Source: Streptomyces sp. CB00455
GTDB lineage: Bacteria > Actinomycetota > Actinomycetes > Streptomycetales > Streptomycetaceae
DNA: 64,000 bases
Direction: 5' to 3'
NCBI RefSeq assembly: GCF_001905445.1
Contig: NZ_LIVQ01000008.1
Span: 124,001 to 188,000, forward strand
In this document: piece by piece, positions 16,585 through 25,891 of the stretch
How the letters are laid out: every line of letters begins with the position of its first letter
Numbering within the stretch: position 1 is the stretch's first letter
The notes under the pieces: model-generated
What the model was told of the DNA's origin: nothing
Databases searched by the model: none
What the model saw: only the letters and a program-made list of their open reading frames with translations
Program-made: the position numbers and the translations under genes

Positions 16585-16602
16585 TAGACGACCGGTCAAC
16601 TA
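16585..16602. promoter_or_regulatory. Imperfect palindrome, candidate TetR operator
   Basis: TAGACGACCGGTCAACTA has dyad symmetry (TAG-2-GACCGGTC-2-CTA) and lies between the divergent flavodoxin-like and TetR genes. A matching half site, TAGTTGACCG, is at 16629-16638 and overlaps the probable TetR promoter. This is the expected layout for autoregulation. Confidence 0.6.
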
Positions 16603-16655
16603 AAAATCCACTCCAGGAACCCTCCGGATAGTTGACCGCCCGTATAGTGACCGTC

Positions 16656-17249
16656 ATGGGACGCACCAGCACGGCACGCACAAGGCTCCTTGCAGCCACC
16701 GGCGAACTCATGCGCAGCCACGGCTACAACAGTCTCGGCATCGCCGAGATCTGCGCCCACGCCGAGGTGAAGAAGGGCAGCTTCTACCACTTCTTCGAGT
16801 CCAAGCAGGCCCTCACCGTCGAGGTCGTCGACGCCTACTGGCAGGGCGAGCGAAGCTGCTGGGTCGGGGAGCTGTCCGTCCCCGCGCCCGCCCTCGACCG
16901 GCTGCGCCGGCTGCTCGACGCCATGACTGCTGTCCAGCGGCGGATGAAAGAAGACTCCGGCACGGTCGACGGCTGCCTCCTGGGCAACCTCGCCCTGGAG
17001 CTAAGCACCCGGGAACCGGACATCCAGGCCCGTCTGAAGGAGATCTTCGACGAACAGATCCAACTGGTCGCCACCGTTCTCACGGACGCGGCAGCCGAGG
17101 GCGCAATCCCGACAGACCGGGCTTCGATGTCGACCGCCCGGGCCCTCGTCGCCCAGCTGGAGGGCATGGTTCTCTTCGCCAAGCTCAAGAACGACCCCGC
17201 GGTGCTCGACGACCTCTGGCCTCACACACTGATGCTGCTCGGTGCCTGA
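16656..17249 (+). CDS. TetR family transcriptional regulator
   Basis: A 197-residue repressor. The N-terminal helix-turn-helix covers about residues 3-50 (the segment LGIAEICAHAEVKKGSFYHF is characteristic), and the C-terminal ligand domain is TetR_C-like. A TATAGT element at 16643-16648 lies 8 nt before the ATG, which suggests a leaderless or nearly leaderless mRNA. It probably represses itself and the divergent flavodoxin/nitronate monooxygenase operon. Confidence 0.9.
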   Translation: MGRTSTARTRLLAATGELMRSHGYNSLGIAEICAHAEVKKGSFYHFFESKQALTVEVVDAYWQGERSCWVGELSVPAPALDRLRRLLDAMTAVQRRMKEDSGTVDGCLLGNLALELSTREPDIQARLKEIFDEQIQLVATVLTDAAAEGAIPTDRASMSTARALVAQLEGMVLFAKLKNDPAVLDDLWPHTLMLLGA

Positions 17250-17442
17250 CTTAGGGGCTGTCACTGGGAGTTCTCCGCCAGGTTGTTGATCCCCTTGTAG
17301 GAGCGGTGTTCCGCCGAGGGCATCACCTCACGGTGGAGCACCGTAAAAGGCGAGCATTGGGACATGCCCCGGCGCTACCGCACGTATCCCCTCCAAAGAC
17401 CATGCCGGCGCGCCCCGGCCCCGCGCCTGTAACGGAACAGCT

Positions 17443-18385
17443 TCATGCGTTCTCCACGGCGGATCGGGCGGCCTCGCTGTCCGCGGCCCGGGGTCCCGGG
17501 ACAGAGGCCGCGGCGAGCTTGAGGCGGGTGTCCATGTCGAGATTCACCTCACCGTAGGGCCGGACGTGGGACCAGAACAGCGGGGTCAGGCCGCCGGTCG
17601 GCGGGCGTGAGGAGGCCTGCCCACTCCGGTTCACCGAGGATGTCCTGGAGCATCAGGGTGTTCACGTAGACCAGGGCCGATTGCAGAATTCGCAGACACA
17701 GTACGAACATCTCCTGTTCGTCGCGCCGGTTCGAGGCGATCTCCCCGCCCTTGCCGTAGGCGATCACGGAGTTCGCGCCGTTGGAGGACTCCATCACGTT
17801 CAGGCCCTCCTCGATCTCCCGCTGAAGGTCCCGAAGCCGCAGGTAGCGGGCCACGAAGATGGTCTTCTGGGCGCGGCCGACCTCCAGCACCGCCGCGTAG
17901 GCGGGGTGGGAGGCGTTGCGGGTGAAGCGGCGCAGGATCGCCTCGGTGGATGCGGTCCGGGTGCGGATCGCGGTGGCGTCTTTGATCATCTGGTCGTACT
18001 GCTGGGCGATGAGTTCCCAGCGGATGGGGCGGGTCAGCGCCGGGGTCAGCTGCGGGTAGGCGTCCGGCTCGCCGCCCACCGGCCGGTACAGCTTCACCTT
18101 GTTGATCCGCTTGATGCGCGGCAGCAGGTCGAAGTTCAGCAGCCTCGTGACGCCGAACCCGATTTCCGACTGGCCGTGCGATTCCGTGTAGTTGGCCTCG
18201 ACGTCCATGGTGGTGCCGTGCCGCATCGCGCCCTCGATCATCGCGGCGACCTCGGAGGCGGTGCAGTTGATCAGCTGGGAGTGGATGGCCAGGGACTTCT
18301 TCTCCACGTGCCAGTAGATGAGCACCCCACGGCCGCCGTAGCGCGAGTGCCACTCCGTGGTGAACCATTGGGAGCCGGACCGTGA
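17443..18385 (-). pseudogene. Tn3-family transposase TnpA, 5'-truncated and frameshifted
   Basis: The reading frame carries the C-terminal third of a Tn3-family transposase: WFTTEWHSRYGGRG, WHVEKKSLAIHSQL, VEANYTESHGQSEIGF and NFDLLPRIKRINKVKLY. A full TnpA has about 1000 residues; about 300 remain. Near 17600 the frame shifts, and the expected end LTPLFWSHVRPYGEVNLDM is read in the next frame to a stop at 17443. No resolvase or terminal repeats were recognised. Upstream, homology stops close to the CRISPR-like repeats. Confidence 0.9.
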
Positions 18386-18479
18386 CGCGCAGACCGCGGG
18401 CGCGTGAGAAGGAGCTGGGATGCATGGGGTTCTGTGTCAGCCATCGGCGGCCGACGGTGGGTGACCGACCTCCTTGGTG

Positions 18480-18620
18480 TCCTCCTCCGTGCGAGCGGGG
18501 GTGAGCCGTAGCGGGCGTCGTAGCTCGCCGGTCCTCTCCGCGCGAGCGGAGATGAGCCGTTCGGTCCGGGCTGCCAGTAATTCGTGGAGAGGCTCTCTGC
18601 GCGCGAGCGGAGGTGAGACG
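18480..18620. CRISPR. Short degenerate CRISPR array, type I-E-like, three repeats
   Basis: Three 29-nt repeats end at 18508, 18559 and 18620. All share the core GCGAGCGG and the tail (G)GTGAG/GATGAGCCG; the middle copy has the clean stem CTCCGC-GCGA-GCGGAG. The interval between repeats 2 and 3 is 61 nt, leaving a 32-nt spacer (18560-18591), the canonical I-E geometry. Between repeats 1 and 2 only 22 nt remain (18509-18530), as if shortened. The repeats differ at several positions, so the array looks inactive. No cas genes lie in this window. Confidence 0.7.
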
Positions 18621-19032
18621 CCGTGGATCCCCGCGCTGCTGGGCAGCGGGGCCTTGGCGCAGTACGTCGCGCGGTGGGTCGGCTGCCCGGGCGCGGCGCC
18701 GTCGAGGTCCTGGCCGATGGGGGCCGAGCACCGCACCGGAATCTGGATCGGGAATCACAGGGCGCGCCGCGATCGGCTCGGCCAGGCTCAGCGCGCCGCG
18801 CTTGCTGAACTCGGTGTGGACTGGGCTCGGTAACCGGGTCCGCGGGCGCGTTCCAGAATTCTGGAACAGTCGCCCGGCCTGCGGGGGCCGGTCGCGGCGG
18901 GGCACTGGCGACCGCCCCAGCGATTCCCAGCCCCCACGCCGTGGCCTACTCGGGACGCACCTGCGCGGCTTGCATGCCCTCACCCCGCCCGAGCCGGCAG
19001 ACTCAAGCGGTAGTCCCTCGACCTGTCCCAGT

Positions 19033-19461
19033 TTAGAGGGCCAGGCTTACCACCCAGTAGTCGTACTCCTCCGCGGTAACGCCGCAGATGTGGCGGCCGG
19101 ATGAGGAGCGGGCGATGAATTCGATTCGCCCCTGGTCATCGAGGAGGCGGGATACATCGGCCGTGTCGGTCAGACGCCCACGGACCCAGCCGACCGCAGC
19201 GCTGCCGGTCACCACCGCCGTGAGGAGGAACGTGCCGTCTTCGCCGATGACACCACCTTGACGGGCGTGGTCGAGCCACAGCTGGTGGACCCCTCCGAGC
19301 TCCCCCTTCAAGGGAAGGGTTGCACTGGGCTCCACGCCGAACCCTGCCATCGCGCGCCAGGCGGTGTCGACCGACGGACCGGGCTCGTTGCCCTGGACGG
19401 CGTCTACCTCGAGGCCACTGCTCCGAATGAGCTCGATGAGGTTCTCCTCGCTTGTGGGCAC
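19033..19461 (-). CDS. Candidate immunity protein paired with the Rhs toxin tip
   Basis: A 142-residue acidic protein with no motif I recognise. It begins (GTG, 19461) directly after the stop of the Rhs C-terminal gene, with GAGGAGAAATGA just upstream, so the pair is translationally coupled. In polymorphic toxin systems the cognate immunity gene sits exactly here. The assignment rests on position and size only. Confidence 0.55.
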   Translation of the reverse strand: MPTSEENLIELIRSSGLEVDAVQGNEPGPSVDTAWRAMAGFGVEPSATLPLKGELGGVHQLWLDHARQGGVIGEDGTFLLTAVVTGSAAVGWVRGRLTDTADVSRLLDDQGRIEFIARSSSGRHICGVTAEEYDYWVVSLAL

Positions 19462-20240
19462 TCATTTCTCCTCGTAAAAGAAGTGGTGATCTCCACCGGG
19501 CTTGTCGATAGCTCGGTAGCGCTCCATTGTGCCGTAGCCGTCGACCGTGTTGTCCCAGCCGAAATTCACTCCGGAGCGCGACTGGTCTTCGATCGTGCTG
19601 CCCTTCGGTCCGCCCGCGTGGAAGTGCGGTCCGGCGGGATCATCGGTGTGCTCGACGACGACGCGGGAACCGTTCGACGTTCCGAATTGGCGGAAGTTGC
19701 CCCAGTGAGTGGGATCGCTGGAGTAGACGTGTCCGGGCATATTTTTCAGTGTCTTGTCACCCATGACAATCCCTTCGGCATCAGGGGTAGTCCCGAAAGG
19801 AACTCCCGCAGCGTCGAATGCCGCGCGCTCGGCGTCGGACCGCAGCTTGAACGGGTTGCTCTTCTCGCCCTTGGGCGGGCAGGGGTTGAGGCCCAGCGGG
19901 TCGGACCAGGTGTGCGGGTTGGAGACGTACGCGACCGGGTTGGGCGCAGGACCGAGGCCGAGGGGATCGACCGACAGGTAGCGGGCGGTCTCGGGGTCGT
20001 AGTACCGGAAGCAGTTGTAGTGCAGACCTGATTCAGGGTCGAAGTACTGCCCGGGGAAGCGGAGCGGCGTGTAGGCGTTCGCGTCCGCGTTCCAGGTCGT
20101 TGTTCCCCACAGGGTGCTACGCGTGCACCATGCGATCTCACCGGCTTCGTCGACGAGTTCCGTCGGCGTGCCGATCAGGTCGGTAACAATCCCGAAGAAG
20201 CGGCTATCGATCTCCCGTCCGTCCGCATCGGCCAGACTCT
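19462..20240 (-). pseudogene. Rhs/YD-repeat protein C-terminus with toxin tip (5'-truncated)
   Basis: The frame carries the end of the Rhs core: DLIGTPTELVDEAGEIAW, then YFDPESGLHYNCFRYYDP and RYLSVDPLGLGPAPNPVAYV, closing at SDPLGL. About 130 variable residues follow, containing GPHFHAGGPKG and a terminal GGDHHFFYEEK; the clustered His suggest a nuclease, but the toxin family is not recognised. The large N-terminal Rhs shell, normally over 1000 residues, is missing: homology breaks near 20240 where a fragment of an MFS gene begins on the other strand. This is an orphan toxin tip beside its immunity gene. Confidence 0.8.
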
Positions 20241-20244
20241 CCTC

Positions 20245-20588
20245 TCGCAGCTGCCGGTTATGGCCTGGTGTATCTCGGTCTCGGGGCAGCGGGACCCAGC
20301 GAAAACGACCTCCTGCACCGCCGCGTCCCACGCGCGGGACGCGCCACGGCGCTATCCGTTCAGTCCCTCGCACTGCAACTGACCGGAGCTCTCACCGGCC
20401 TGGCCGTTGGCACCCTGCCACCCGGTCCACTTCCCTGGATGCTGGGAGGCACTGCGCTGATGGCTGGATCCGTCCTATGGATTCGCCGCAGCGTGCCCAC
20501 TCCCCCGAGCCTCACCGACTCCAATCTGCACCAGACTGATGCCGATCAGTCTCGGCAGCACGACCGGAAGACCGGGCATACTCAGTAG
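20245..20588 (+). pseudogene. MFS transporter C-terminal fragment
   Basis: About 110 codons encode the last transmembrane helices of a major-facilitator protein (GYGLVYLGLGAAGPSENDLL, then SLALQLTGALTGLAVG and WMLGGTALMAGSVLWIRR). The 5' part is absent: homology starts at the junction with the truncated Rhs gene near 20240. It is therefore a deletion scar. Confidence 0.7.
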
Positions 20589-20606
20589 AACTTCCCAATC
20601 AGGAAG

Positions 20607-20960
20607 TCAAACCGCCACGGTGACGGTTGGTGCGACTTGATAGCACGCTCCGTCGCGGATCATCACCCATAGAACATTGGCTCGACGTCATGCGAGAGAC
20701 AGCAGCACTGCCTGCTTGTGTCTTTTGCCCTCGGCTCGCTTGCGTTCGTAGTACGCGCGTGACGCTGGGCACGATCGCAGACTGGCCACGGCGGATTGGT
20801 AGAAGGCCCGCAGAAGGCCACGGTGGTAGCGGCGGGGCCGGCGCATGTTGCCGCTGACGCGGCCGGAGTCGCGTGGCACCGGGGACAGGCCGGCAAACGC
20901 GGCAAGGCGGTCAGCCGTGCCGAAGGCAGCGTGTGCGGCTACAGGCTCTGCTCGCAACAT
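20607..20960 (-). pseudogene. IS110-family transposase C-terminal fragment
   Basis: Translation shows the Transposase_20 (IS116/IS110/IS902) signature: FGTADRLAAFAGLSPVPRDS, GRVSGNMRRPRRYHRGL and KRAEGKRHKQAVL. The N-terminal DEDD catalytic half is missing. A TGA at 20688-20690 interrupts the frame where related proteins read Arg (CGA), and translation beyond it gives the expected tail RRANVLWVMIRDGACYQ to a stop at 20607. It is 5'-truncated and nonsense-mutated. Confidence 0.82.
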
Positions 20961-21041
20961 TAGAAGAACAGCCCGACGGCACCGGCACCGTGCCCGGAAC
21001 CGCTGGCCTCGCCGCTCTGACACCGCGACGGCCTCAAGGCC

Positions 21042-21075
21042 GCAGAGGGCCCCCACCACAGTGGGGGCCCTCTGC
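21042..21075 (-). terminator. Strong hairpin after the LAxTG protein gene
   Basis: GCAGAGGGCCCCCAC, a CACA loop and GTGGGGGCCCTCTGC form a perfect 15-bp stem, about 70 nt downstream of the surface protein stop. It probably terminates that gene. Confidence 0.85.
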
Positions 21076-21143
21076 CTTGTCTGGGTGCGGGGGTCCGTGG
21101 AGCAACCTTGGGTCGGTTTTCCCGTCGCAGCCCGCGGGATGCC

Positions 21144-22472
21144 TCAGGTGGTGGTGCGCCTTCGCTTGCCGGTTCCGGCGACGAGCGCGGCGCCCATGGC
21201 GAGGGCCGCGCCGGCTGCGCCGAGGGCCCAGCTGGTGGCGGGGTCGGAGCCGGTGGCCGCGAGCTGGCCGCTGCTGCCGCCGTGGCCGGCGACCGGCGTG
21301 ACGCCGCCGTCGGGCTTGGGCTGGTTGCCGGTGCTGCCGCCGCTCTGGCCGCCGTCGTCCTCGGTGGCCGGGGCGGTGATGGAGGTGTAGGCGAAGGCCA
21401 TGTTCGATTTGGTCTGCGCGGCGTCGTCTGCCTTGGCGACGACGAAGGCCTTGCCGACAGGGGCGTCCTGCGCGGCCTTGGCCCGCAGCTGGATGTCGAA
21501 CTTCGCGTCCTTGGCGACGGCACGGTCGAAGAACACGCCTCCGAAATTGCGGTCCTTCTCGGCGGTCGTCCAGCGCTTGCCGTCCCAGACCTCGATGTCG
21601 AGGTGCTTGGCCCTGAGAGTGCTCTCGTTGTTCTGGATTGAAACGTCGAAGCCGTACCGGTCGAGGGCCATCTTGCCGGAATTGTCGACGCTAAGCGTGA
21701 ACGGCTGCCAATCGCCGCCGGCCTTGAAACCGGCCCGGGGCAGCCCCTGCAGTGCGATGTTCGGGCCCGCGTGATCGGCCTGCTTGTCGGCGGCGGTCAC
21801 CTTGGACTCGTAGCGGACCCGGTCGGCGGTGCCGCCCTCTGCGGTCGTGGACAGCGAGAATCGGCTGACGGGGGTGTCCTTGGCGAACTTCATCCGCAGC
21901 TTGAGGGCGAAGACCTCGTTCTTCTCGATGTCGACGTCGGCGACACGGAGGCTGTAGACCTCTTCCGACCCGTCAGGTTCGATCTTGTGCCAGCCCCAGG
22001 TGCCGGAGGCATCGGGAGCATAGACCTCCGCCTGGATGTCGCTGCTCTTCCAGGCGAACGTGTCGAGGGTCCACAGGACCAGTTCGAGCGAGTAGTCGTC
22101 AGCAGCCGGGCGGCCCGAGTTGTCCACGTGGAGGGAGAACTCCCGCCAGTTGCTGCCCGCCTTGAACTCACCTGGAAGGCCGGTGAGTGTCATCGTCGGC
22201 CCATGGGCGGCAGCCTGGTCCGGCGTCGCGGGCTTGGCCTGCAGGGTCTGCCGGCTCCCCGCCTTCGGGACTTCGCCTTTCGCCACTGGTGCCTCCCCCG
22301 GCTGAGGCACCGCCCCGATGGTCGTGGGCCCGTCGTCCTTCGGCTCCGCGTCCGGCATGGCGATGGCCGGGTTCTGAACCTCGTCGGCCATCGCGGGCGT
22401 CGCCATCAACACCGTAGGGCCAACCATCGTGGCCGCAGCCACGACAGCCAGGCGCTGAAGCGTCAGCTTCAC
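21144..22472 (-). CDS. Sortase-anchored (LAxTG) secreted surface protein
   Basis: A 442-residue cell-wall protein. A signal peptide covers residues 1-29 (VVAAATMVGP core, cleavage after ATPAMA). Two similar beta-rich segments follow (about 90-220 and 225-355); each opens with a leucine-glycine-leucine-proline turn (TGLPGEFKAGSNW and QGLPRAGFKAGGDW). A Gly/Pro-rich linker leads to the sortase class E motif LAATG (404-408), a hydrophobic helix and the basic tail GKRRRTTT. It should be displayed on the wall. Function of the repeated domains is unknown. It is a single-gene unit with its own terminator. Confidence 0.88.
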   Translation of the reverse strand: MKLTLQRLAVVAAATMVGPTVLMATPAMADEVQNPAIAMPDAEPKDDGPTTIGAVPQPGEAPVAKGEVPKAGSRQTLQAKPATPDQAAAHGPTMTLTGLPGEFKAGSNWREFSLHVDNSGRPAADDYSLELVLWTLDTFAWKSSDIQAEVYAPDASGTWGWHKIEPDGSEEVYSLRVADVDIEKNEVFALKLRMKFAKDTPVSRFSLSTTAEGGTADRVRYESKVTAADKQADHAGPNIALQGLPRAGFKAGGDWQPFTLSVDNSGKMALDRYGFDVSIQNNESTLRAKHLDIEVWDGKRWTTAEKDRNFGGVFFDRAVAKDAKFDIQLRAKAAQDAPVGKAFVVAKADDAAQTKSNMAFAYTSITAPATEDDGGQSGGSTGNQPKPDGGVTPVAGHGGSSGQLAATGSDPATSWALGAAGAALAMGAALVAGTGKRRRTTT

Positions 22473-22709
22473 TGTTGTCCCCTTCGTGGAGCCCCAGGTG
22501 CGCTGTGCGCATCCCCCAGGACCAACCTCAATAGTTTTTGAACGCGCTCAGACTAACGGCGCTGTGAAGAGCAAAGCCTCGAAAGACGTCAGACTGGCTG
22601 GAACCGAACACCCACCGGGCAAAGTTGTCCGCGGCGGTACCTGCCCGGCGCGGGAACGGCCTGGCGGCGGCCTGCGGGCCCGCCCAAAAGCTCAACAAAC
22701 TGAAGGCCT

Positions 22710-22818
22710 GACGCGGCATCGCCACCCCTACCACGAGGCACCCGAAAGCTACCTCGCGGGCCTCCACGTCCGCGCCGCAATGATCTGGATCGACGACCTC
22801 CTGAAAGCCGCCGACTGA
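22710..22818 (+). pseudogene. IS5-family transposase 3' end remnant
   Basis: The last 36 codons read HRHPYHEAPESYLAGLHV and RAAMIWIDDLLKAAD, the typical end of Streptomyces IS5-type transposases (ESYLAGLHLRAAMIWI). Nothing else of the element is recognisable. Related scars occur at about 25.9 and 59.6 kb. Confidence 0.6.
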
Positions 22819-22865
22819 TCAAAACCTCACACAGGCCTTAGGCCGTCCGCGCAGTCCGAACTGTT

Positions 22866-23147
22866 CACCGCCGCAGGACCCACAAAGCCGCCGTAACGTG
22901 GCTGCGCCAGTCCCTGGAGCGGCAAGATGTCACCTACGCCCGCAACGAAGCTCTGCACCGCGGACGCCTCGCCGCCGCCCTCGCCCGCTCCGGAGAAGCC
23001 GACGAGGCGGCACACCACATCGAGCGGGACGAGGCACTGCTTACCGAGGTGTCATCCGGCCAGGCACGGGACGGACTGGCCGTCGCCAGCCGCGAGCTCG
23101 ACCACATCCGCCCCGGCCGCCGAGGAGAACCGTGGACTACATCCTGA
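22866..23147 (+). pseudogene. XRE/TPR-type regulator C-terminal fragment
   Basis: An open frame without start codon reads HKAAVTWLRQSLERQDVTYA, then LHRGRLAAALARSGEADEAA, resembling the TPR-rich C-terminus of Streptomyces helix-turn-helix regulators. The N-terminal DNA-binding part is absent. It overlaps the start of the GNAT pseudogene by 16 nt, as an intact pair might have. Confidence 0.5.
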
Positions 23148-23674
23148 TTACCGACCCCTCCCGCGCCGAGCGGGCACTGGACGACATCGCGCCCGTCTAC
23201 GAAAGCGTGTTCGTGGAACCCCCTATTTGGAGGGACCGCGTGACCTGGCGCTGTTCCTTGAGACCTACCAGCGTGAGCACAATGCCGCGGGCTTCCTCCT
23301 CGTGCTCGCCCGCACGGCCGGCGGAAACCTGGCCGGGTTCCCGTACGGACTGCCACCCTCGTCCGGCAGCGGCTGGTGAAACGGTTTCCTGGATGCCCCC
23401 CCAGCGGCCGAATTTCACCCGCGAGGACGGCCGGCGCACCTTCGTCGTGAAAGAACTCGCCGTTCTCGCCGACCGGCGCGGACACGGCATCGGCCGTGAT
23501 CTCCACCGCTGCCCACTCCACGGGATCACTGCGGACCGCGCGACGCTCACCGTGCGTCCCGAAGCCCCAGCAGCCGCCTGGTACGAACGTCTCGGCTACA
23601 CACTCGTGGAACACACCCAGCCTTGGGATGGCGCACCGATCTACCGCACCCTCCAGAAAACCCTGCGGACCTGA
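23132..23674 (+). pseudogene. GNAT-family N-acetyltransferase with two frameshifts
   Basis: Starts with GTG after GAGGAG. The first about 31 codons (ILITDPSRAERALDDIAPVY) are in one frame. The middle (GPRDLALFLETYQREHNAAG, NLAGFPYGLPP) is in another. The acetyl-CoA-binding end (VVKELAVLADRRGHGIGRDL, WYERLGYTLVEH) is back in the first. Breaks lie near 23225 and 23375. The R-x-x-G-x-G acetyl-CoA loop survives as RRGHGIG, but no continuous protein can be made. Confidence 0.7.
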
Positions 23675-24201
23675 TGGCCTGCAGCCTCGCTCCTGGTAGA
23701 GGTCATCCGGCCGCCCAATGGATTTGCGTCGCCGAAGCGACACGCCTGTTCGAAGCGACAAGCCGGAGTGGTGCTGCGGGACAAACCCGCAGTGCCACCC
23801 CAGACGGGCGCCGATCATCCTCGCCCCCGGCCTTGCCGACGATCCGGAGTTCGCCCCGCCCGCATCGCCAGAGCGGAAAACGCAGCAGACGGTTTGTTTG
23901 GCGGGCTTGTGTCCAGAACGCGTTCCTCTCCTCCGCGCCGTAGGCGCGCCGTGGCGCGTCCGGGGCCTCACCTCCTTGTCCGTTTCTGATCTTGCATTCG
24001 ACACGCTGACCGCTGGTGTCTTGTAGCGTCCGCAACTTCGTACGCAGCGCCCCCTGGGTAAACGTTGTGATCCAGGCTCGGTGAACAGTCGCTCTGTCGG
24101 CGGATGTTTCTTGGACGACAGGGCGGCGACGTTGGGTTATCGATGGTCTAGGGGTCCCGGTTTCTCCAACTGAGATTCATCGGCCATGCGTGGTCCGCCC
24201 T
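23675..24201. other. 527-bp stretch without a recognisable gene
   Basis: Frames on both strands are open only as GC-rich artefacts. I see no conserved motif, ribosome site or clear hairpin. It is probably degraded sequence between two pseudogenised regions. Confidence 0.5.
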
Positions 24202-25284
24202 TCAGGTCAGGCTCAGCCTGGTGAGCCTCGCCGCGGGCCGGTCGCCCCGTTGCGCCTGTTTGATGCGTTCCAGCATTGGCTGGACGGCGTTGCCCAGGGC
24301 ATTCTCGTACGTCGATAAGGGCTGACGGCCAGCGAACCTGATCAGGCTGGTGACCGGCCCCGCCTTGAAGATCACGAACAGATTGACCACATCGTCCCTG
24401 CGTGTCCGTACGACAGCGCTCCCGGACCCGATCTGCGGCAGGTCCACCACGCTCCCGCCGAGTTTGTCGATCCAGTGCCGCTGCATATAGTCGACTTCAT
24501 GCTGGGCTGCATCCTCGTCCGAGTGGGAGGTGACGGTGAACAGCACGCTGTCCCCGCCGCCCGGTGAGAGGTACTGCACCTCACCGAGCCGCAACTCGTC
24601 CGGCAGGTCCTTGCTACGGTCCAAGGTCCTTTTCGGCCGGTCCACCGTCCACCCTGTGGGTAGGTCACCCAGGTCCGGCAACACCCCCATGACGGCATCC
24701 TCGCTCGCCAGTCGGCGGTCGGGCTGATCGGCGGGCCGGCTGCTTACCCCCTCGACGGCGGGGGCTGAGTGTTGGCCCCAATTCATCTGCGTGGCTCCGT
24801 AGACCCCGAGGCCCACCATCAGTAGCAGCACCAACGCCACGGCGAGCAGTGCCCGGCGCGTACCGGGTGTGGCCGGGGCGCTCACTGGCCCCACTTGGAT
24901 GGTGCCGCCCCTCACATCCCCATGGACCAGAAAGTTGATCAGGCTGTCGCCGCCACTCGCTGATCCGTGATTGATCTGGGTGACCGGTCCCGACGGCACC
25001 TGGGGCGGGTTCGCGGCAGTCGCGGCAAGCACGGCCCGTGTCAATCGGAGGGAGAACTCCGGATCGTCGCCCAGTGTCGTCGCTAGCGCGCGCTCCACCG
25101 TCGCCTGCCGCTCGTCAGCTGCCGGTTCCTCATCCAGCGCGGTCAGCGCCGCATCCCCGCCCTGGCTGCTGCTCAGTCTGTTCCGCACCAGTCCCGAAAC
25201 CTCCGTCGCCGCAGCGCTGCCCGCGGCCGACGCCATGCCTGTGACGAACTGCATCGCCAGCGCTGCTAAACCGGTCGGCTCCAT
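24202..25284 (-). CDS. Single-pass membrane protein with extracytoplasmic domain, unknown function
   Basis: A 360-residue protein. The ATG at 25284 follows a GGGGGAG site. Residues 1-160 are cytoplasmic and Ala/Gly-rich, with a helical stretch (DERQATVERALATTLGDDPE). One transmembrane helix lies at about 167-187 (RALLAVALVLLLMVGLGVYG). The C-terminal domain contains a Trp-Asp/Arg-rich segment, SVLFTVTSHSDEDAAQHEVD and an RDDVVNLFVIFKAG strand, resembling lipoprotein-type sensor domains of actinobacteria. I do not recognise the family. Confidence 0.72.
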   Translation of the reverse strand: MEPTGLAALAMQFVTGMASAAGSAAATEVSGLVRNRLSSSQGGDAALTALDEEPAADERQATVERALATTLGDDPEFSLRLTRAVLAATAANPPQVPSGPVTQINHGSASGGDSLINFLVHGDVRGGTIQVGPVSAPATPGTRRALLAVALVLLLMVGLGVYGATQMNWGQHSAPAVEGVSSRPADQPDRRLASEDAVMGVLPDLGDLPTGWTVDRPKRTLDRSKDLPDELRLGEVQYLSPGGGDSVLFTVTSHSDEDAAQHEVDYMQRHWIDKLGGSVVDLPQIGSGSAVVRTRRDDVVNLFVIFKAGPVTSLIRFAGRQPLSTYENALGNAVQPMLERIKQAQRGDRPAARLTRLSLT

Positions 25285-25891
25285 GCGACTCCCCCCGTCG
25301 GTCCCGGTCAGACGGACCACCCTGGACGCTCCGTCAAGTATGTTCATAGTCAGCCAGGTTGCGCTTACATTCGCGCAATCGGGCGATTGACACGCTTCCC
25401 CCACCCCGCAAAACCTTGTGCCGTGACGTGCCGGTGATCAGCACCGCGCCGTAGACGAGCAGGGTGATGTCGGTGACCACGTCGCGTTGACTGACGCACG
25501 GTTGGCGACCGCCGCCGCGATGCCGCCTGGCTGGCCGACTGACCCGACGGTTACGCCTGTCCACCCGGTGCAACGAGGTTGCCCCGTATGCCACGGGGTC
25601 CCGCGCGGCCAGCGCGGGTTATGGTCAAAATGGCCAGATCGTACGGGGCGCTCCCCGCACCTCGCCTGAGAAGGCCACAACCGCCATGCAGCCGACCCGC
25701 CACGGAGCGGTGGCTGCGTTAGTGACAACTGACTTCAGTGGTAGGTCAGTTCTGACTCCGTTCAGGGGGCCTCAGGGGCAAGATCTGAATGTGAGAAGTG
25801 ACTCCACCTTGGACGCATGAGCGACGAATATTTCGGCCGTTCTGGACATCGACCGCCGACTGAAGCGAGGCCGCGCAGGCGGACGGCCCCC
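25285..25891. other. Intergenic region with a short inverted repeat
   Basis: No convincing gene. AACTGAC (25727-25733) and GTCAGTT (25745-25751) form an inverted repeat 140 nt before the IS5 remnant; it may be an IS end or an operator. Confidence 0.4.

Noticed and set aside
18621..18690. A fourth CRISPR repeat after 18620
   Set aside because: The position expected from the 61-nt period does not match; the CCCCGCGCTGC hairpin there lacks the conserved GATGAGCCG tail.
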